A stretch of DNA of 29,864 nt from Pseudomonadota bacterium (GCA_023422695.1 JAFAGN010000058.1:1-29864), one strand, 5' to 3'; counted from the first letter of the stretch, positions 8,101-16,320 are shown. Made by a program: numbers and translations. Notes: generated by a model from the letters alone, not told the origin.

Positions 8101-9494
8101 ATGCACTGCGATGTCGGGATGGCGCGGGTGAAGGCGTGGCTGATTGGATGGCCTGATTCGCGGCGCGGGCGCGGCTCGCGCTGCGGCGCGCCGGGTGCCG
8201 CGGCGGCGGGATCGATCAAGCCGCCATGGCCGGTGCCGCCGACAAAGCCGTCGTCGGGCGCCATGTGCGACGCGTCCGAATGCCCGCCGCCCGCGGGCTT
8301 TTTCTCGCCGCCATGGCCATCGCCCGCCCATAATTTCTCGCGGATTGTCGGGTCGACGGTGTCGGTTTCGCCGTCGCGGCCATATTTGGCATAGGTCAGG
8401 CTGTGGCGCGGTTCGCGGTCGTTGGCATAGACGACGTGGCAGCCCGAACAGCCCGAATGGCGATAGTCGCCCGGCTGGTCGTTGGTCCCCATGAACCACA
8501 TCAGCGGATCGTTGAGGCGCGTCTTGTGGATGTTGAGCACGGGAATCGCAACGCGGAGGCCAGTGCCGGGACCGCGGTTCGACTGCTTGAGGTCGGGGCG
8601 CCCCGGCTCCTCCAGCCGCTGGATGCTGCCGGTCGGATTGGGCAGGCCGATTTCGGGGAATTGGGTGTTGATGTTACGTCCGCCGCGTTCGAACACGCGG
8701 AACACGTCGCCCGGCGGGATCACGCTCCAGCGCGGCAGCGGATACATTTTGGCGAGCGCGCCGCGCTTTTTCTCGTCATCGGTCAATATCTTGTCGAACC
8801 CGAAGCTCGGCTTGCACGCCTCGGCATATTCCTCTTTCGTGAGCCGCGACGAGGGCGAGAGGATGCACGCGGGCTTGCCGTCGCGCGTATAAGCCTCTCC
8901 AAACACGTAATTTTTATACGGCACGATGCCGTTGTTATACGCCGCGCCGCCCCACAGCATCGCCGACGTCGACATCAGCGAGCGTTCGGTTGCCTCGATC
9001 ACCTCGAGGTGGCACGCGCCGCACGCCTCGCGCGCGACGCGGTAGTCGCTCGGGTTCACGAAGCGGATGAATTCAGGCGATTCCTTGTTGAGCAGGGTGT
9101 AGCTGCGCACCGGGTTGGCCGAACTGTCGTGCCAGGCGCCGGGCAGGGTCGGCTGCGGATGCGCGAGCGCCATCACCGCCTTGTTCGTCGGATGTTTATA
9201 GCCGAGCGACGGGGTGCCGACCTGGCTCGCGTCGCCGCCGTGGCAGTCGGTGCAGCCGAGGCGTACCGCGGGGGTCGCGTGCATCGACGGCTGGTCGGTG
9301 CGCGTGTGGCAGCTGTAGCAACCCTCGGACTTGGCGGCGACGTCGGCTTCGCTCTGTTGGCGCGGCGCGGGCGGGGTGAAGCGATAGGTGATCTTGAGCG
9401 GTTTCTCTTCCTCTGCCGCGCGCGTCACGCTGACGCCAAAGGCGGCGCCCATCGCGATGAAGGCCAACAGGGCAAAGAGTTTGCGCATCAGCAT
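5166..9494 (-). CDS. Giant exported ten-haem cytochrome c with LVIVD beta-propeller
   Basis: This 1442-residue protein has a signal peptide (residues 1-27, cleavage near TRA-AEEE). Ten CxxCH c-haem motifs start at C59, C81, C158, C349, C464, C669, C696, C815, C826 and C942. Residues about 1055-1390 carry repeated LVIVD-type blades, for example LVLVDIDT, GLVVLDLS, VKLFDVTN and LVIVDVTR, which predict a C-terminal beta-propeller. A His/Gly-rich insert (about 390-425) separates haems 4 and 5. It is the last gene of the cluster, starting 1 bp after the beta-barrel stop. The ATG at 9494 is used here; M3 at 9488 is an alternative. The haem number suggests long-range electron transfer in the periplasm or at the cell surface. 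Partner and substrate are unknown, and it does not resemble MtrA, MtrC or OmcA by eye. Confidence 0.9.
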   Translation of the reverse strand: MLMRKLFALLAFIAMGAAFGVSVTRAAEEEKPLKITYRFTPPAPRQQSEADVAAKSEGCYSCHTRTDQPSMHATPAVRLGCTDCHGGDASQVGTPSLGYKHPTNKAVMALAHPQPTLPGAWHDSSANPVRSYTLLNKESPEFIRFVNPSDYRVAREACGACHLEVIEATERSLMSTSAMLWGGAAYNNGIVPYKNYVFGEAYTRDGKPACILSPSSRLTKEEYAEACKPSFGFDKILTDDEKKRGALAKMYPLPRWSVIPPGDVFRVFERGGRNINTQFPEIGLPNPTGSIQRLEEPGRPDLKQSNRGPGTGLRVAIPVLNIHKTRLNDPLMWFMGTNDQPGDYRHSGCSGCHVVYANDREPRHSLTYAKYGRDGETDTVDPTIREKLWAGDGHGGEKKPAGGGHSDASHMAPDDGFVGGTGHGGLIDPAAAAPGAPQREPRPRRESGHPISHAFTRAIPTSQCMTCHMHQPNIFLNSYLGYTMWDYESDAPQMWPGPDNTAPRPPGMSDEEYQKKYKQQRYPTAAEAHKVLERNPEAAATRGLWADVEFLRDVYDVNDSNKDTQFADYHGHGWNFRGIFKRDRNGNLLNADGNMATYGTDTANIIDPRDPEKWRKSCSHYTDPKERDLCLSSADPGKPGVEGKFVPPGLNPGKAVHMMDIHAEKGMQCADCHFAQDSHGNGYIQGEVANAVEISCKDCHGTADAFPNLLTSNVAARPQGNNLALLRNPDGRRRFEFQYNDDAEVIGLIQRSIVDPKLEWQVSLVKQAVTPGPHFNAKAARAKLMARSGADDGKFEWGPGVAKEDRAHGDDKLTCFTCHLSWTTSCGGCHLPIEANWKTKMHHFEGEETRNFATYNPQVARDEMFQLGRHQLTKPGEPGPNGEVRGIITPVRSTSALILSSTNINRERIYVQQPPVSSAGYSSQAFAPHFPHTVRRQETKQCSDCHVSANDDNNAIMSQLMLLGTNFVNFVGLNVWSGMEDGFQATRVTEWDEPQAVIGSYLHKYSYPDYWRLHVDQNGRELKNWVRGKIFDKKGSGETQALEEFENIVQDTSGRVNCLQQRGEYMFVAEGKGGFRVYDVASIGNKGFSERIIRSPFSALGHDTHVKTKNATCMALATTQPISVSRNENIVKNFPENHEQVMHDIYRYAVITDSVEGLVLVDIDTLADGEFRNNKLKRALTWNEGNVLAGARHVTLAGSIAYITTDAGLVVLDLSTPLAPKVTAQLPLTDARASAVQFRYLWVTDAEGVKLFDVTNLAQPVAVPAGTVRLANARKIYLARTYMYVAAKSDGLVIVDVTRPAAPIVWPGLTFGGTMTDAEDVIVASTNASLFGYVADGRGGIKVIQLTSPDNPGLYGFSPKPTPELIAWAKTPSPALALSKGLDRDRGVDETGGQMAVFGRLGSRPFTRPEMEKLFLNSKGLVYKVRDEVDQGAWRPPLLYAN

Positions 9495-9495
9495 C

Positions 9496-11427
9496 TCAGA
9501 AACTCAAAATCACATTGGCGAGGATCGACACATAGGCGTCGTTCTTCTGCTTGTTGTCGAACAGATCCTTGAACCCCTTGCCGGGCAACAGCACCGCGCC
9601 GCTGAGGCGCCCGACGATGTTCTGCGTTGCCTTGGGCCGCCAGATCGTCGCCACCGACAGGTCGAAGCCGATATCCTTGGGGATCGAGCCTTCCATGCGC
9701 AGCGCCTGCAACGACGAGGTGTCGGCGAACCACAGATGATTGGCGTTGGCGCTGACGCGAAATTCGGGGGTCAGGTCGAAATCGGCGCCCGCGCCGACGA
9801 ACACCGTGCCGGGGTTGTTGAAGTTCGACTGTCCCTCTTCCTTTGACGAGCGCAGCGAATTCAGGATGCCGTTGCGTCCATTGATCGAAATGACGCGCCC
9901 GCCGCCCGCAAAGGGGATCGTCTGGCGGATCCAGTAGCTGGTGTCGGCGCCGCCGAAAATCGGGTTCTCGAAGATCGCGTCGAAGCCGCCCTCGGTCTTG
10001 TTATACGGGTCGCCGTCGCCCGTGGCGTACAGCCCCGAGAGGCGAAAGCGCATCCAGTCGACGTCATAGCTGAGTTCGACCGCGCCGAACCCCGCGCGGA
10101 TCTGCGCCGGTTTGCTGGTGAAAAAGCTGTTCCGATCCTCACCGAGCGCGGCATAGAAGCTGGCGGTCAGGTTGATCCGCCCGATCCGCCCGTCGGCACT
10201 ATAACCCAGATAGACGACATCATATTCGCGCCCGCGCAGGTCGCCGAGCAGCGCCGGGCGCACCGGGAAGCCATTATGGTCGATCTGCACATCATTTTTT
10301 TCGCGGTTCATATTGTAGGTCACGCTGACCTGGCTGGTCAGCCCGACGACCGGAAAATCCTGGCGATAGAGGTTGGCGGTCAGGATGAAGTCGTCGCGCG
10401 GGGTCTGGGTGATGTCGTTGAGGCCCGAATTGGTGTCCTTTTCGAGCCGCCAGAAGGCCGCGAAATTATACTGGAAGCGGTTGTTGTCGCGGTTGCCAAA
10501 GAAACGCAGCCCGAGCTGGCTGTCGTTGAACAGGAAGCCGCGAAAATCGCTCTGGAACGGCTGAATGCCGAGCCGCACCGAGTAAAAATCATAACGATCG
10601 GACGTGTTGCCGAGATGCTTGTCGACGAACAGTTCCTGCACGCCGAGGAAGCTGTCATAACGATGGCTCGCCTTCGACGGACGCACGTCGAGCACGCGCC
10701 GTTCGGGCACGTCGACATAATTGGCCTGATAGGCGAGGGTAACGCGATATTCGATGTCGGGCGGCTTGAACGCCGTCGACCCCTTGATCAGCGCCGCGCC
10801 GACGATGAAGGTCTGCGCAAAGACAAAGCTGCGGTCCTTGCCGAACACGTCGAGGCTGCCCGGACGTTCGGTCGTCTGGACCCCGACCGGGATCGGAAAG
10901 GTGCGCGGTTCGAACACCGTGTCGGACACCGCATTGGCGACGATGAACCAGTCGTCGCCCTTGATCGGCAGCCACGGCACCTTGGCCGGATCGATCGCGC
11001 GGTCACCCTTGTACGTATTCTGGTGATAGGGGTCGAACCAGCGTTCCTTGACCACCCCCAGGCTTTCGATCAGGCGCCAACGATCGGGGACCGGCAGTTG
11101 GTCCTCCATCCCCGGAAACGCCTGCGGCGGCGGCGGGCGCAGCGCGCCGACATTATCCTGGCTGAGCGCGTCGGGCAGGTCGGGGCGATAGCCGGGACGG
11201 CGGCGTCCCTCGATGATCTGGGTGACCAGATCGTCCTTGATCATCTCCTGCCAGTCGACCGGCGGTGGGGGCGGGATCAGTTCGTCGGCGGGTTGTTCGG
11301 CGGTCGCGGCATCGGTGGCGACCGCGGGATCGTCGGGCGTCGGCGGTGGCGGCGTGACCTCGCTCCCCGGCGCGCCCTGCGCCGCGAGCGTCGCGATGAT
11401 CGGCCAAAGGCTGCCCCCCGCCATCAT
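9496..11427 (-). CDS. Predicted outer-membrane beta-barrel protein of the multihaem cluster
   Basis: The 643-residue product has a short N-terminal hydrophobic signal (about residues 1-16), then a Pro/Ala-rich linker (about 18-55). From about residue 190 onward it shows alternating amphipathic strands ending in ANVILSF, the terminal phenylalanine typical of outer-membrane barrels. No cysteine or haem motif is present. Segments such as YDFYSVRLGIQPFQSDFRGF and FQYNFAAFWRLEKD look like paired strands with short turns. It starts 3 bp after the lipoprotein stop and ends 1 bp before the ten-haem gene, so it is co-translated with cytochromes. A pore or sheath for electron transfer is plausible but unproved. 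It is not recognisable as MtrB, lacking that family's N-terminal CxxC. Confidence 0.75.
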   Translation of the reverse strand: MMAGGSLWPIIATLAAQGAPGSEVTPPPPTPDDPAVATDAATAEQPADELIPPPPPVDWQEMIKDDLVTQIIEGRRRPGYRPDLPDALSQDNVGALRPPPPQAFPGMEDQLPVPDRWRLIESLGVVKERWFDPYHQNTYKGDRAIDPAKVPWLPIKGDDWFIVANAVSDTVFEPRTFPIPVGVQTTERPGSLDVFGKDRSFVFAQTFIVGAALIKGSTAFKPPDIEYRVTLAYQANYVDVPERRVLDVRPSKASHRYDSFLGVQELFVDKHLGNTSDRYDFYSVRLGIQPFQSDFRGFLFNDSQLGLRFFGNRDNNRFQYNFAAFWRLEKDTNSGLNDITQTPRDDFILTANLYRQDFPVVGLTSQVSVTYNMNREKNDVQIDHNGFPVRPALLGDLRGREYDVVYLGYSADGRIGRINLTASFYAALGEDRNSFFTSKPAQIRAGFGAVELSYDVDWMRFRLSGLYATGDGDPYNKTEGGFDAIFENPIFGGADTSYWIRQTIPFAGGGRVISINGRNGILNSLRSSKEEGQSNFNNPGTVFVGAGADFDLTPEFRVSANANHLWFADTSSLQALRMEGSIPKDIGFDLSVATIWRPKATQNIVGRLSGAVLLPGKGFKDLFDNKQKNDAYVSILANVILSF

Positions 11428-11430
11428 CGC

Positions 11431-13410
11431 CTACAGCCCGTCGCAGACATTTTGCGTCGCGCTGTCGAGGAACGGCGCGAACGGGCAACTGATGTAGCGC
11501 AGGCGAACGGTGCGATTGTCGGTGAGGGTCACGACGACATTGTCCGACCGTATCCCCTTGGGCGCATTGCCGATGCCGCCGACGCGCGCGCCGCCATTAT
11601 GCGCGCCGAGGAAGCTGATCATATCGTCCTGATCGATGCCGTCGCCCGACACCCCGATTGCGCCGACCAGCTGGTTGCCGCGATAAATCGGAACCGAGCC
11701 GGGGAAAATCTGGATGCCGTTCTGCAATCGGTTCTGCCCCGCCGCGACGTCGGGCAAGGTGGTGCAGCGTTGCGGCGTATCGGTCGGACTGGCGCCCGAC
11801 ACAAAGCCCAGATGCGCGCCGAGATTGCCGATGATCAGCGCCGATTGCAGCCCGGTCGAGAAGGGGTTGAACTGCGCGATCGGGCGCGACAGCGGCCCCT
11901 GCGGCCGCCCGACTTCGCCATCGGGGAAATAGGGGCGCGAGAGGTTCCCATTGGCGCGATCCGAAAAGGCGATGGTCCCGGTGAGCGCCGCTGAATTGTT
12001 CAGAAAACCGCGCGTCGCGGGAACGAACTGGCGGATGTCGGCGCTGGCATTGGCGCTGAGCTCGGCGCCGGCCTGCGGATGCGAGAAGAAGGCTGCGGTG
12101 CGCGCTTTTTGCAAGGACACATCGGTGCCGAATATCGGCGCGTCGGGCGAGCGTACGATGCCGAGCACCGAACCATGGGTATCGACGATGCTGATCGTCA
12201 CCTGCGCCCGGCTGTCGAGCGGGCGGCGGATCTGGGCGCGCGCGCGGCTCATCACCGCGAACGCTTCCTCGAGCACCGCGCGGGCTTCGGCCTGCGTCAG
12301 CGGCGCGCTGTTGGTTGCGCCATCGGTCCCGGCGCGCAATGGATAGCGGTTCGCGCCGCTGCCGTCGGTCAGAACAAAGGCGTCGCGGTTCGAAAATTCG
12401 GCGGCGGTCGAAGCGCGGATGCCCGACGCCTCACTGCCATAGGCAACCCCGGCGGTGATCGCGGCATTGGCATAGCCGATCACCGCCACCAGATTGCCCG
12501 CGCTGCCGTTGAGGCTGGCAAAGCTGGCGCTGCCGCTCGTTTGCACCCCGGCAAAGGTCGCGTCGGAAAAGCGCAAGCTTGTGCCGTCGACGGTGATCTT
12601 GTCGGCGGTGATCGTGCTCGGCGCTTCGAACCCGCGCGTGCCCGCGAGCGCGATAAACTCCTCAGCGTCGATGTCGATGTCGAGGATGTTGGGGTCGCTG
12701 CCGTAAATGCCGTCGCCCATCACCCCGATGCCGCCGACGAGCACGCCATTCTTGTAGAGCGGCAGCCCGCCGGGATCGGCGGCGAGGCCAAGCGGCGAGC
12801 GTTTCGGGCCGATCAGCGCCGCGCTGCCCGCGGCGCCAAAGCGCGCCGACAGGTCGCTGCACGGCAACTGGCTGAACTGCACCCCGAACAAAGGTCCGCT
12901 TTCCAGCCCGACCGTGGTCGGCGCGGGCGGGAAATGTTCCTGAACGATCTGGCTGGCGGTACGGGTCGAAAAGGCGTTGCCGCCGCTCGACAGGTACGCG
13001 CCGGTGACCGCCTTGGCGATCGCACCGCCCTCGGCCGGGAAGGTCACATTCTGCGCGTCGATATTGACGCCATTGGGCGCAGCCGAGGTCGTCGCGGTGG
13101 CGCGCGCACCGGTCATGCGGAACACGCCGAGCACATTGCCGACGCGGTCGGTCACCGCGATCACCGACGGCAGATTACGTGCCTGCGCTTCGGCGATCGC
13201 CTGCGCCATTACGCGCTCCACGTCGGCAACGGTCAGCGCTTCGGCGGCGGGCGGGGTATAGAGGCCGCCGGTCGGGGTCGGCGTTGGTGACGGCGCGGGG
13301 CTGGGGGTCGGTGTACTGCCGCCGCCCCCGCCACCGCCGCACGATGTCAGCAGCAGCGCCCCCATCGCCGCAAAGGCTGCCGAGCGGAAGAGATGGCTCT
13401 TGCCCTGCAT
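11431..13410 (-). CDS. Lipoprotein with two GlcG/HbpS-type domains
   Basis: The ATG at 13410, preceded by GGTAAGG and 4 bp after the upstream stop, gives 659 residues; an upstream in-frame ATG at 13485 would run into the preceding gene and hide the signal. A lipoprotein signal ends in LLTSC with C24, followed by seven glycines and a Pro/Thr/Ser stalk (about 32-48). Two GlcG/HbpS-like (DUF336) domains follow, at about 58-262 and 370-605. Both have an N-terminal helix, a VTD/VDxxGxVLG strand pair (about 87-97 and 409-418) and the hallmark LVGGIGVMGDG (about 224-234) or LVGAIGVSGDG (about 581-591). HbpS members bind haem or haem degradation products. The duplicated domains and stalk suggest a membrane-tethered haem-handling or scaffold protein. 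That role is inferred. Confidence 0.85.
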   Translation of the reverse strand: MQGKSHLFRSAAFAAMGALLLTSCGGGGGGGSTPTPSPAPSPTPTPTGGLYTPPAAEALTVADVERVMAQAIAEAQARNLPSVIAVTDRVGNVLGVFRMTGARATATTSAAPNGVNIDAQNVTFPAEGGAIAKAVTGAYLSSGGNAFSTRTASQIVQEHFPPAPTTVGLESGPLFGVQFSQLPCSDLSARFGAAGSAALIGPKRSPLGLAADPGGLPLYKNGVLVGGIGVMGDGIYGSDPNILDIDIDAEEFIALAGTRGFEAPSTITADKITVDGTSLRFSDATFAGVQTSGSASFASLNGSAGNLVAVIGYANAAITAGVAYGSEASGIRASTAAEFSNRDAFVLTDGSGANRYPLRAGTDGATNSAPLTQAEARAVLEEAFAVMSRARAQIRRPLDSRAQVTISIVDTHGSVLGIVRSPDAPIFGTDVSLQKARTAAFFSHPQAGAELSANASADIRQFVPATRGFLNNSAALTGTIAFSDRANGNLSRPYFPDGEVGRPQGPLSRPIAQFNPFSTGLQSALIIGNLGAHLGFVSGASPTDTPQRCTTLPDVAAGQNRLQNGIQIFPGSVPIYRGNQLVGAIGVSGDGIDQDDMISFLGAHNGGARVGGIGNAPKGIRSDNVVVTLTDNRTVRLRYISCPFAPFLDSATQNVCDGL

Positions 13411-13414
13411 GGCC

Positions 13415-14863
13415 TTACCGCAGCGCCCGGATCGCGCGCACCGCGCTGCCCAGCGAAGCCTGGAATTCGGCGGGCTTATACGCATTGGGATCCTTCACCG
13501 CGGCATAAGCGCGGTCGATATCGCTGCGGATGCCCGCCGCCGCGCCGACGGTAACGCGGCCCGACGACACCATCGCGTTGAGCAGGGTGTCGACCCCCAT
13601 CACCGCCTGCTGCGACCCCGAATAGTCGGTGAAGCGGTCGCCGATCGCTTTCGCCGAAATCGCATCGACCATCGCAAAAGCATCGGCGCCCGAAAAACTG
13701 CGCGCCGCGAACGCGCTTTTGAGCGCGGCCACGGTCTGCGACAGCTGCGCCGCCGCCGCCACCGCGCTCGCCCGGTCGGTCGCCATCGCCGTGTGGAACG
13801 CCGCGGTGCGCGCCGCGAGTTGGTCGGCCAGCGCGGGCGATGCCATGCGCGCCGCGGCGGCGAGCATGATCAGATTTTCGTCATTATAGGGCGGCATGCC
13901 TTCGGGAATCTGGCGCCCCGGATTATCGACGCCGGTACGCACCGGCTTCGCCTGGTCGAAGATGCGGCGGTGGCAGCTGTGGCAGTCGAGGAAATAAAAT
14001 TCGGGGAACATCCCCTCGGTCCCGCGCCGCGACTGGAACAGCGCCAGGCTGCGTTCGATCGCGGTCGCCTGTCCCACCGCCCACATCTGGACATGGTCGG
14101 TGCGCCCATTGGCGGCGCCGAATTTGCGCCAGCCATAATCGGCATCCTCCTGATGATGCGCCTGCAACGACGAAAACAGGTCCAGTTCGAACGCGATGCG
14201 CGGATGCCCCGCCGCCATGATGCGGTGGGTGACGAACTGCCCGTCGCTCGCTGACCCGAAATGACAATCGACGCACACCCCGGCGCGAACCACCGGATCT
14301 TCGAGTTTCTTGAGGCCTGCCGCCAGATTGGCGAGATGTTTCTGGCGCATTTCGGCGTCGGGATTGGCGCTGGTGCCGACCCCGGCATAGTGGCTGGCAA
14401 GCCAGCCCCCCGCGGGACCGTGGCACGATTCGCAGCCGACGCCGTCCTCGGTCGGCACGCTGCCGCGCATCGCGCCCTTGGCGGCAACCGCGCCTGCCGT
14501 GGCGTGACAGCCAATGCACATCTGCGCGGTGGCCGGGTCGCCGATGCCGAGGTTGCGCGCGATGAACTGGCTGCGGTTGTTGCTGAGCACCGCCCAGGCG
14601 CGGCTGTGCGCGCCGCCGGGGGTCGAGGGCTCCTGCCATTTCATCAGCTCGTCCTGGCGGACGACGGTGCCGTCACCCTCCATCCGCCCGTGACAGGTCG
14701 ACCCGGCGCACGAGGCGACCCCGGTGTACTGCGCGGCGGCCTCACCCTGCGAGCGGGCGGGAGGGGCAAAGACGAAAGCTGCGATCGCAAGCAGCAGCAG
14801 CGCCAGAACGGCAAGCGCCGCCCAAGCCCGATCGCCGCGCCCCTTTCCAGCGTGCGTCGTCAT
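13415..14863 (-). CDS. Exported multihaem cytochrome c, five haem motifs
   Basis: The 482-residue product has one strong hydrophobic segment at about residues 13-34 that serves as signal peptide or inner-membrane anchor. It carries four CxxCH motifs (C116, C144, C197, C294) and one CX4CH motif (C52-AGST-C57-H58), for five potential c-haems. The pattern GVASCAGSTCHG followed by well-spaced motifs resembles the cytochrome c-554/hydroxylamine-oxidoreductase-like group. The C-terminal 180 residues are Ala-rich and helical without haem motifs. The start at 14863 follows AAAAGGGG. It is the first of four tightly packed genes and lies 53 bp downstream of gdhA on the same strand, so it may receive electrons from the inner membrane for the downstream proteins. 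Confidence 0.88.
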   Translation of the reverse strand: MTTHAGKGRGDRAWAALAVLALLLLAIAAFVFAPPARSQGEAAAQYTGVASCAGSTCHGRMEGDGTVVRQDELMKWQEPSTPGGAHSRAWAVLSNNRSQFIARNLGIGDPATAQMCIGCHATAGAVAAKGAMRGSVPTEDGVGCESCHGPAGGWLASHYAGVGTSANPDAEMRQKHLANLAAGLKKLEDPVVRAGVCVDCHFGSASDGQFVTHRIMAAGHPRIAFELDLFSSLQAHHQEDADYGWRKFGAANGRTDHVQMWAVGQATAIERSLALFQSRRGTEGMFPEFYFLDCHSCHRRIFDQAKPVRTGVDNPGRQIPEGMPPYNDENLIMLAAAARMASPALADQLAARTAAFHTAMATDRASAVAAAAQLSQTVAALKSAFAARSFSGADAFAMVDAISAKAIGDRFTDYSGSQQAVMGVDTLLNAMVSSGRVTVGAAAGIRSDIDRAYAAVKDPNAYKPAEFQASLGSAVRAIRALR

Positions 14864-14916
14864 TCGCGAATACCCCTTTTCCCCCGACCCGGCGCTACTA
14901 CGCTTTAGGATCGCAA

Positions 14917-16272
14917 TTACACTACCCCGAAAGCCAGCATGGCGTCAGCGACTTTCTTGAACCCGGCAATATTGGCGCCCTTCACATAGTCGATATAGCC
15001 GCCGCCGCGGTCGCCATAGGTCAGGCAGCTTTGGTGGATGCCGTGCATGATGTCCTTCAGCATCTGTTGCAATTCGGCCTCGTTCCAGCTGCGGCGCCCG
15101 CTGTTCTGGCTCATTTCCAGCCCCGACACCGCCACGCCGCCGGCATTGGCCGCCTTGCCCGGCGCGAACATGATCTTCGCGTCCTTGAACACATGCACGC
15201 CTTCCAGGTTGGTCGGCATGTTGGCGCCCTCGCTGACCGCGATACAGCCATTGGCGACCAGCATCTTCGCATCGTCGCCCAGCAACTCGTTCTGCGTCGC
15301 GCAGGGCAGGGCGACGTCGCATTTGACCCCCCACGGGGTCTTGCCCGCGGTGAAGCTCGCCGATTTAAACTCGTCGCAATATTCCTCGATCCGGCCGCGG
15401 CGATGCGTCTTGTGCGCCTTCACCCAGTCGATCTTTTCCTGGGTGATGCTGTCGGGATCGTGGATGAAACCGCCCGAATCGGACAGCGTCAGCACCTTGC
15501 CGCCCAGCTGGACGATCTTCTCCGCCGCGTGCGTCGCGACATTGCCCGACCCCGAAATGACCGCGGTCTTGCCGACGAGATCCATATTCTTGGCGGCGAG
15601 CATGTTCTGGAGGAAATAGACCGCGCCATAGCCCGTCGCCTCGGTCCGGATCAGCGAACCGCCCCATTCCAGCCCCTTGCCGGTCAGCACGCCGGTGAAC
15701 TCGTTGGTGATCCGCTTGTACTGGCCGAACATGAAGCCGATTTCGCGCCCGCCCACCCCAATGTCGCCCGCCGGAACGTCGATGTCGGCGCCGATGTGGC
15801 GATACAGTTCGGTCATGAAGCTTTGGCAAAAGCGCATGATCTCGCGCACGCTCTTGCCCTTCGGATTGAAATTCGACCCGCCCTTGCCGCCGCCCATCGG
15901 CAGTCCGGTCAGTGCGTTCTTGAACGTCTGTTCAAAGGCGAGGAATTTCAGCACCGATTCGGTGACCGACGGGTGGAAGCGGATACCGCCCTTGTACGGG
16001 CCGATGGCATTGTTATTCTGCACGCGCCAGCCGCGCTGGACGCGGATATTGCCGTTGTCGTCTTCCCAACAGACGCGGAACGACACCACCCGGTCGGGCT
16101 CGGCGATTCGCCGCAGGATTTGCTGCGCGTGATATTCTTCCTTGTCGGCGATGAAATCAAAGATGTCCTCGGACACCTCCTGCACCGCCTGGACGAACTC
16201 GGGTTGCCCCGGGTTGCGCCGTTTCACGCCCTCCATGAACGTCGCAAAATCGACGTGATCCGAAACTGCCAT
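14917..16272 (-). CDS. gdhA: NADP-type glutamate dehydrogenase
   Basis: This 451-residue enzyme interconverts glutamate with 2-oxoglutarate and ammonium. Its length and motifs match the hexameric GdhA family: GPYKGGIRFHP (about 91-101), LPMGGGKGG with catalytic K130 (about 124-132), PAGDIGVGGREIG with D170, and the dinucleotide-binding SGSGNVA in the second domain. The family is mostly NADP-dependent and assimilatory, which I infer rather than see. The start at 16272 is supported by GGGGAGGGG just upstream. A divergent promoter region lies before it. No terminator is visible in the 53 bp before the downstream multihaem cytochrome gene, so read-through into that cluster is possible. Confidence 0.96.
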   Translation of the reverse strand: MAVSDHVDFATFMEGVKRRNPGQPEFVQAVQEVSEDIFDFIADKEEYHAQQILRRIAEPDRVVSFRVCWEDDNGNIRVQRGWRVQNNNAIGPYKGGIRFHPSVTESVLKFLAFEQTFKNALTGLPMGGGKGGSNFNPKGKSVREIMRFCQSFMTELYRHIGADIDVPAGDIGVGGREIGFMFGQYKRITNEFTGVLTGKGLEWGGSLIRTEATGYGAVYFLQNMLAAKNMDLVGKTAVISGSGNVATHAAEKIVQLGGKVLTLSDSGGFIHDPDSITQEKIDWVKAHKTHRRGRIEEYCDEFKSASFTAGKTPWGVKCDVALPCATQNELLGDDAKMLVANGCIAVSEGANMPTNLEGVHVFKDAKIMFAPGKAANAGGVAVSGLEMSQNSGRRSWNEAELQQMLKDIMHGIHQSCLTYGDRGGGYIDYVKGANIAGFKKVADAMLAFGVV

Positions 16273-16320
16273 GCACCCCTCCCCTAGTATGACTGGGAAA
16301 GCCGGTGCGACCCCGACGAT

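Noticed and set aside
5820..8156. A 778-codon plus-strand open frame opposite the ten-haem cytochrome gene
   Set aside because: It mirrors the codon pattern of the real gene; the translated product shows no motif, while the other strand carries ten CxxCH sites and a signal peptide.
9496..11427. Assignment of the beta-barrel as MtrB
   Set aside because: It has no cysteine at all, so lacks the N-terminal CxxC of MtrB, and no recognisable MtrB sequence; only the general barrel features are supported.
10276..11994. A 572-codon plus-strand open frame spanning the barrel and lipoprotein genes
   Set aside because: It crosses two supported genes on the opposite strand and has no recognisable domain or start context.
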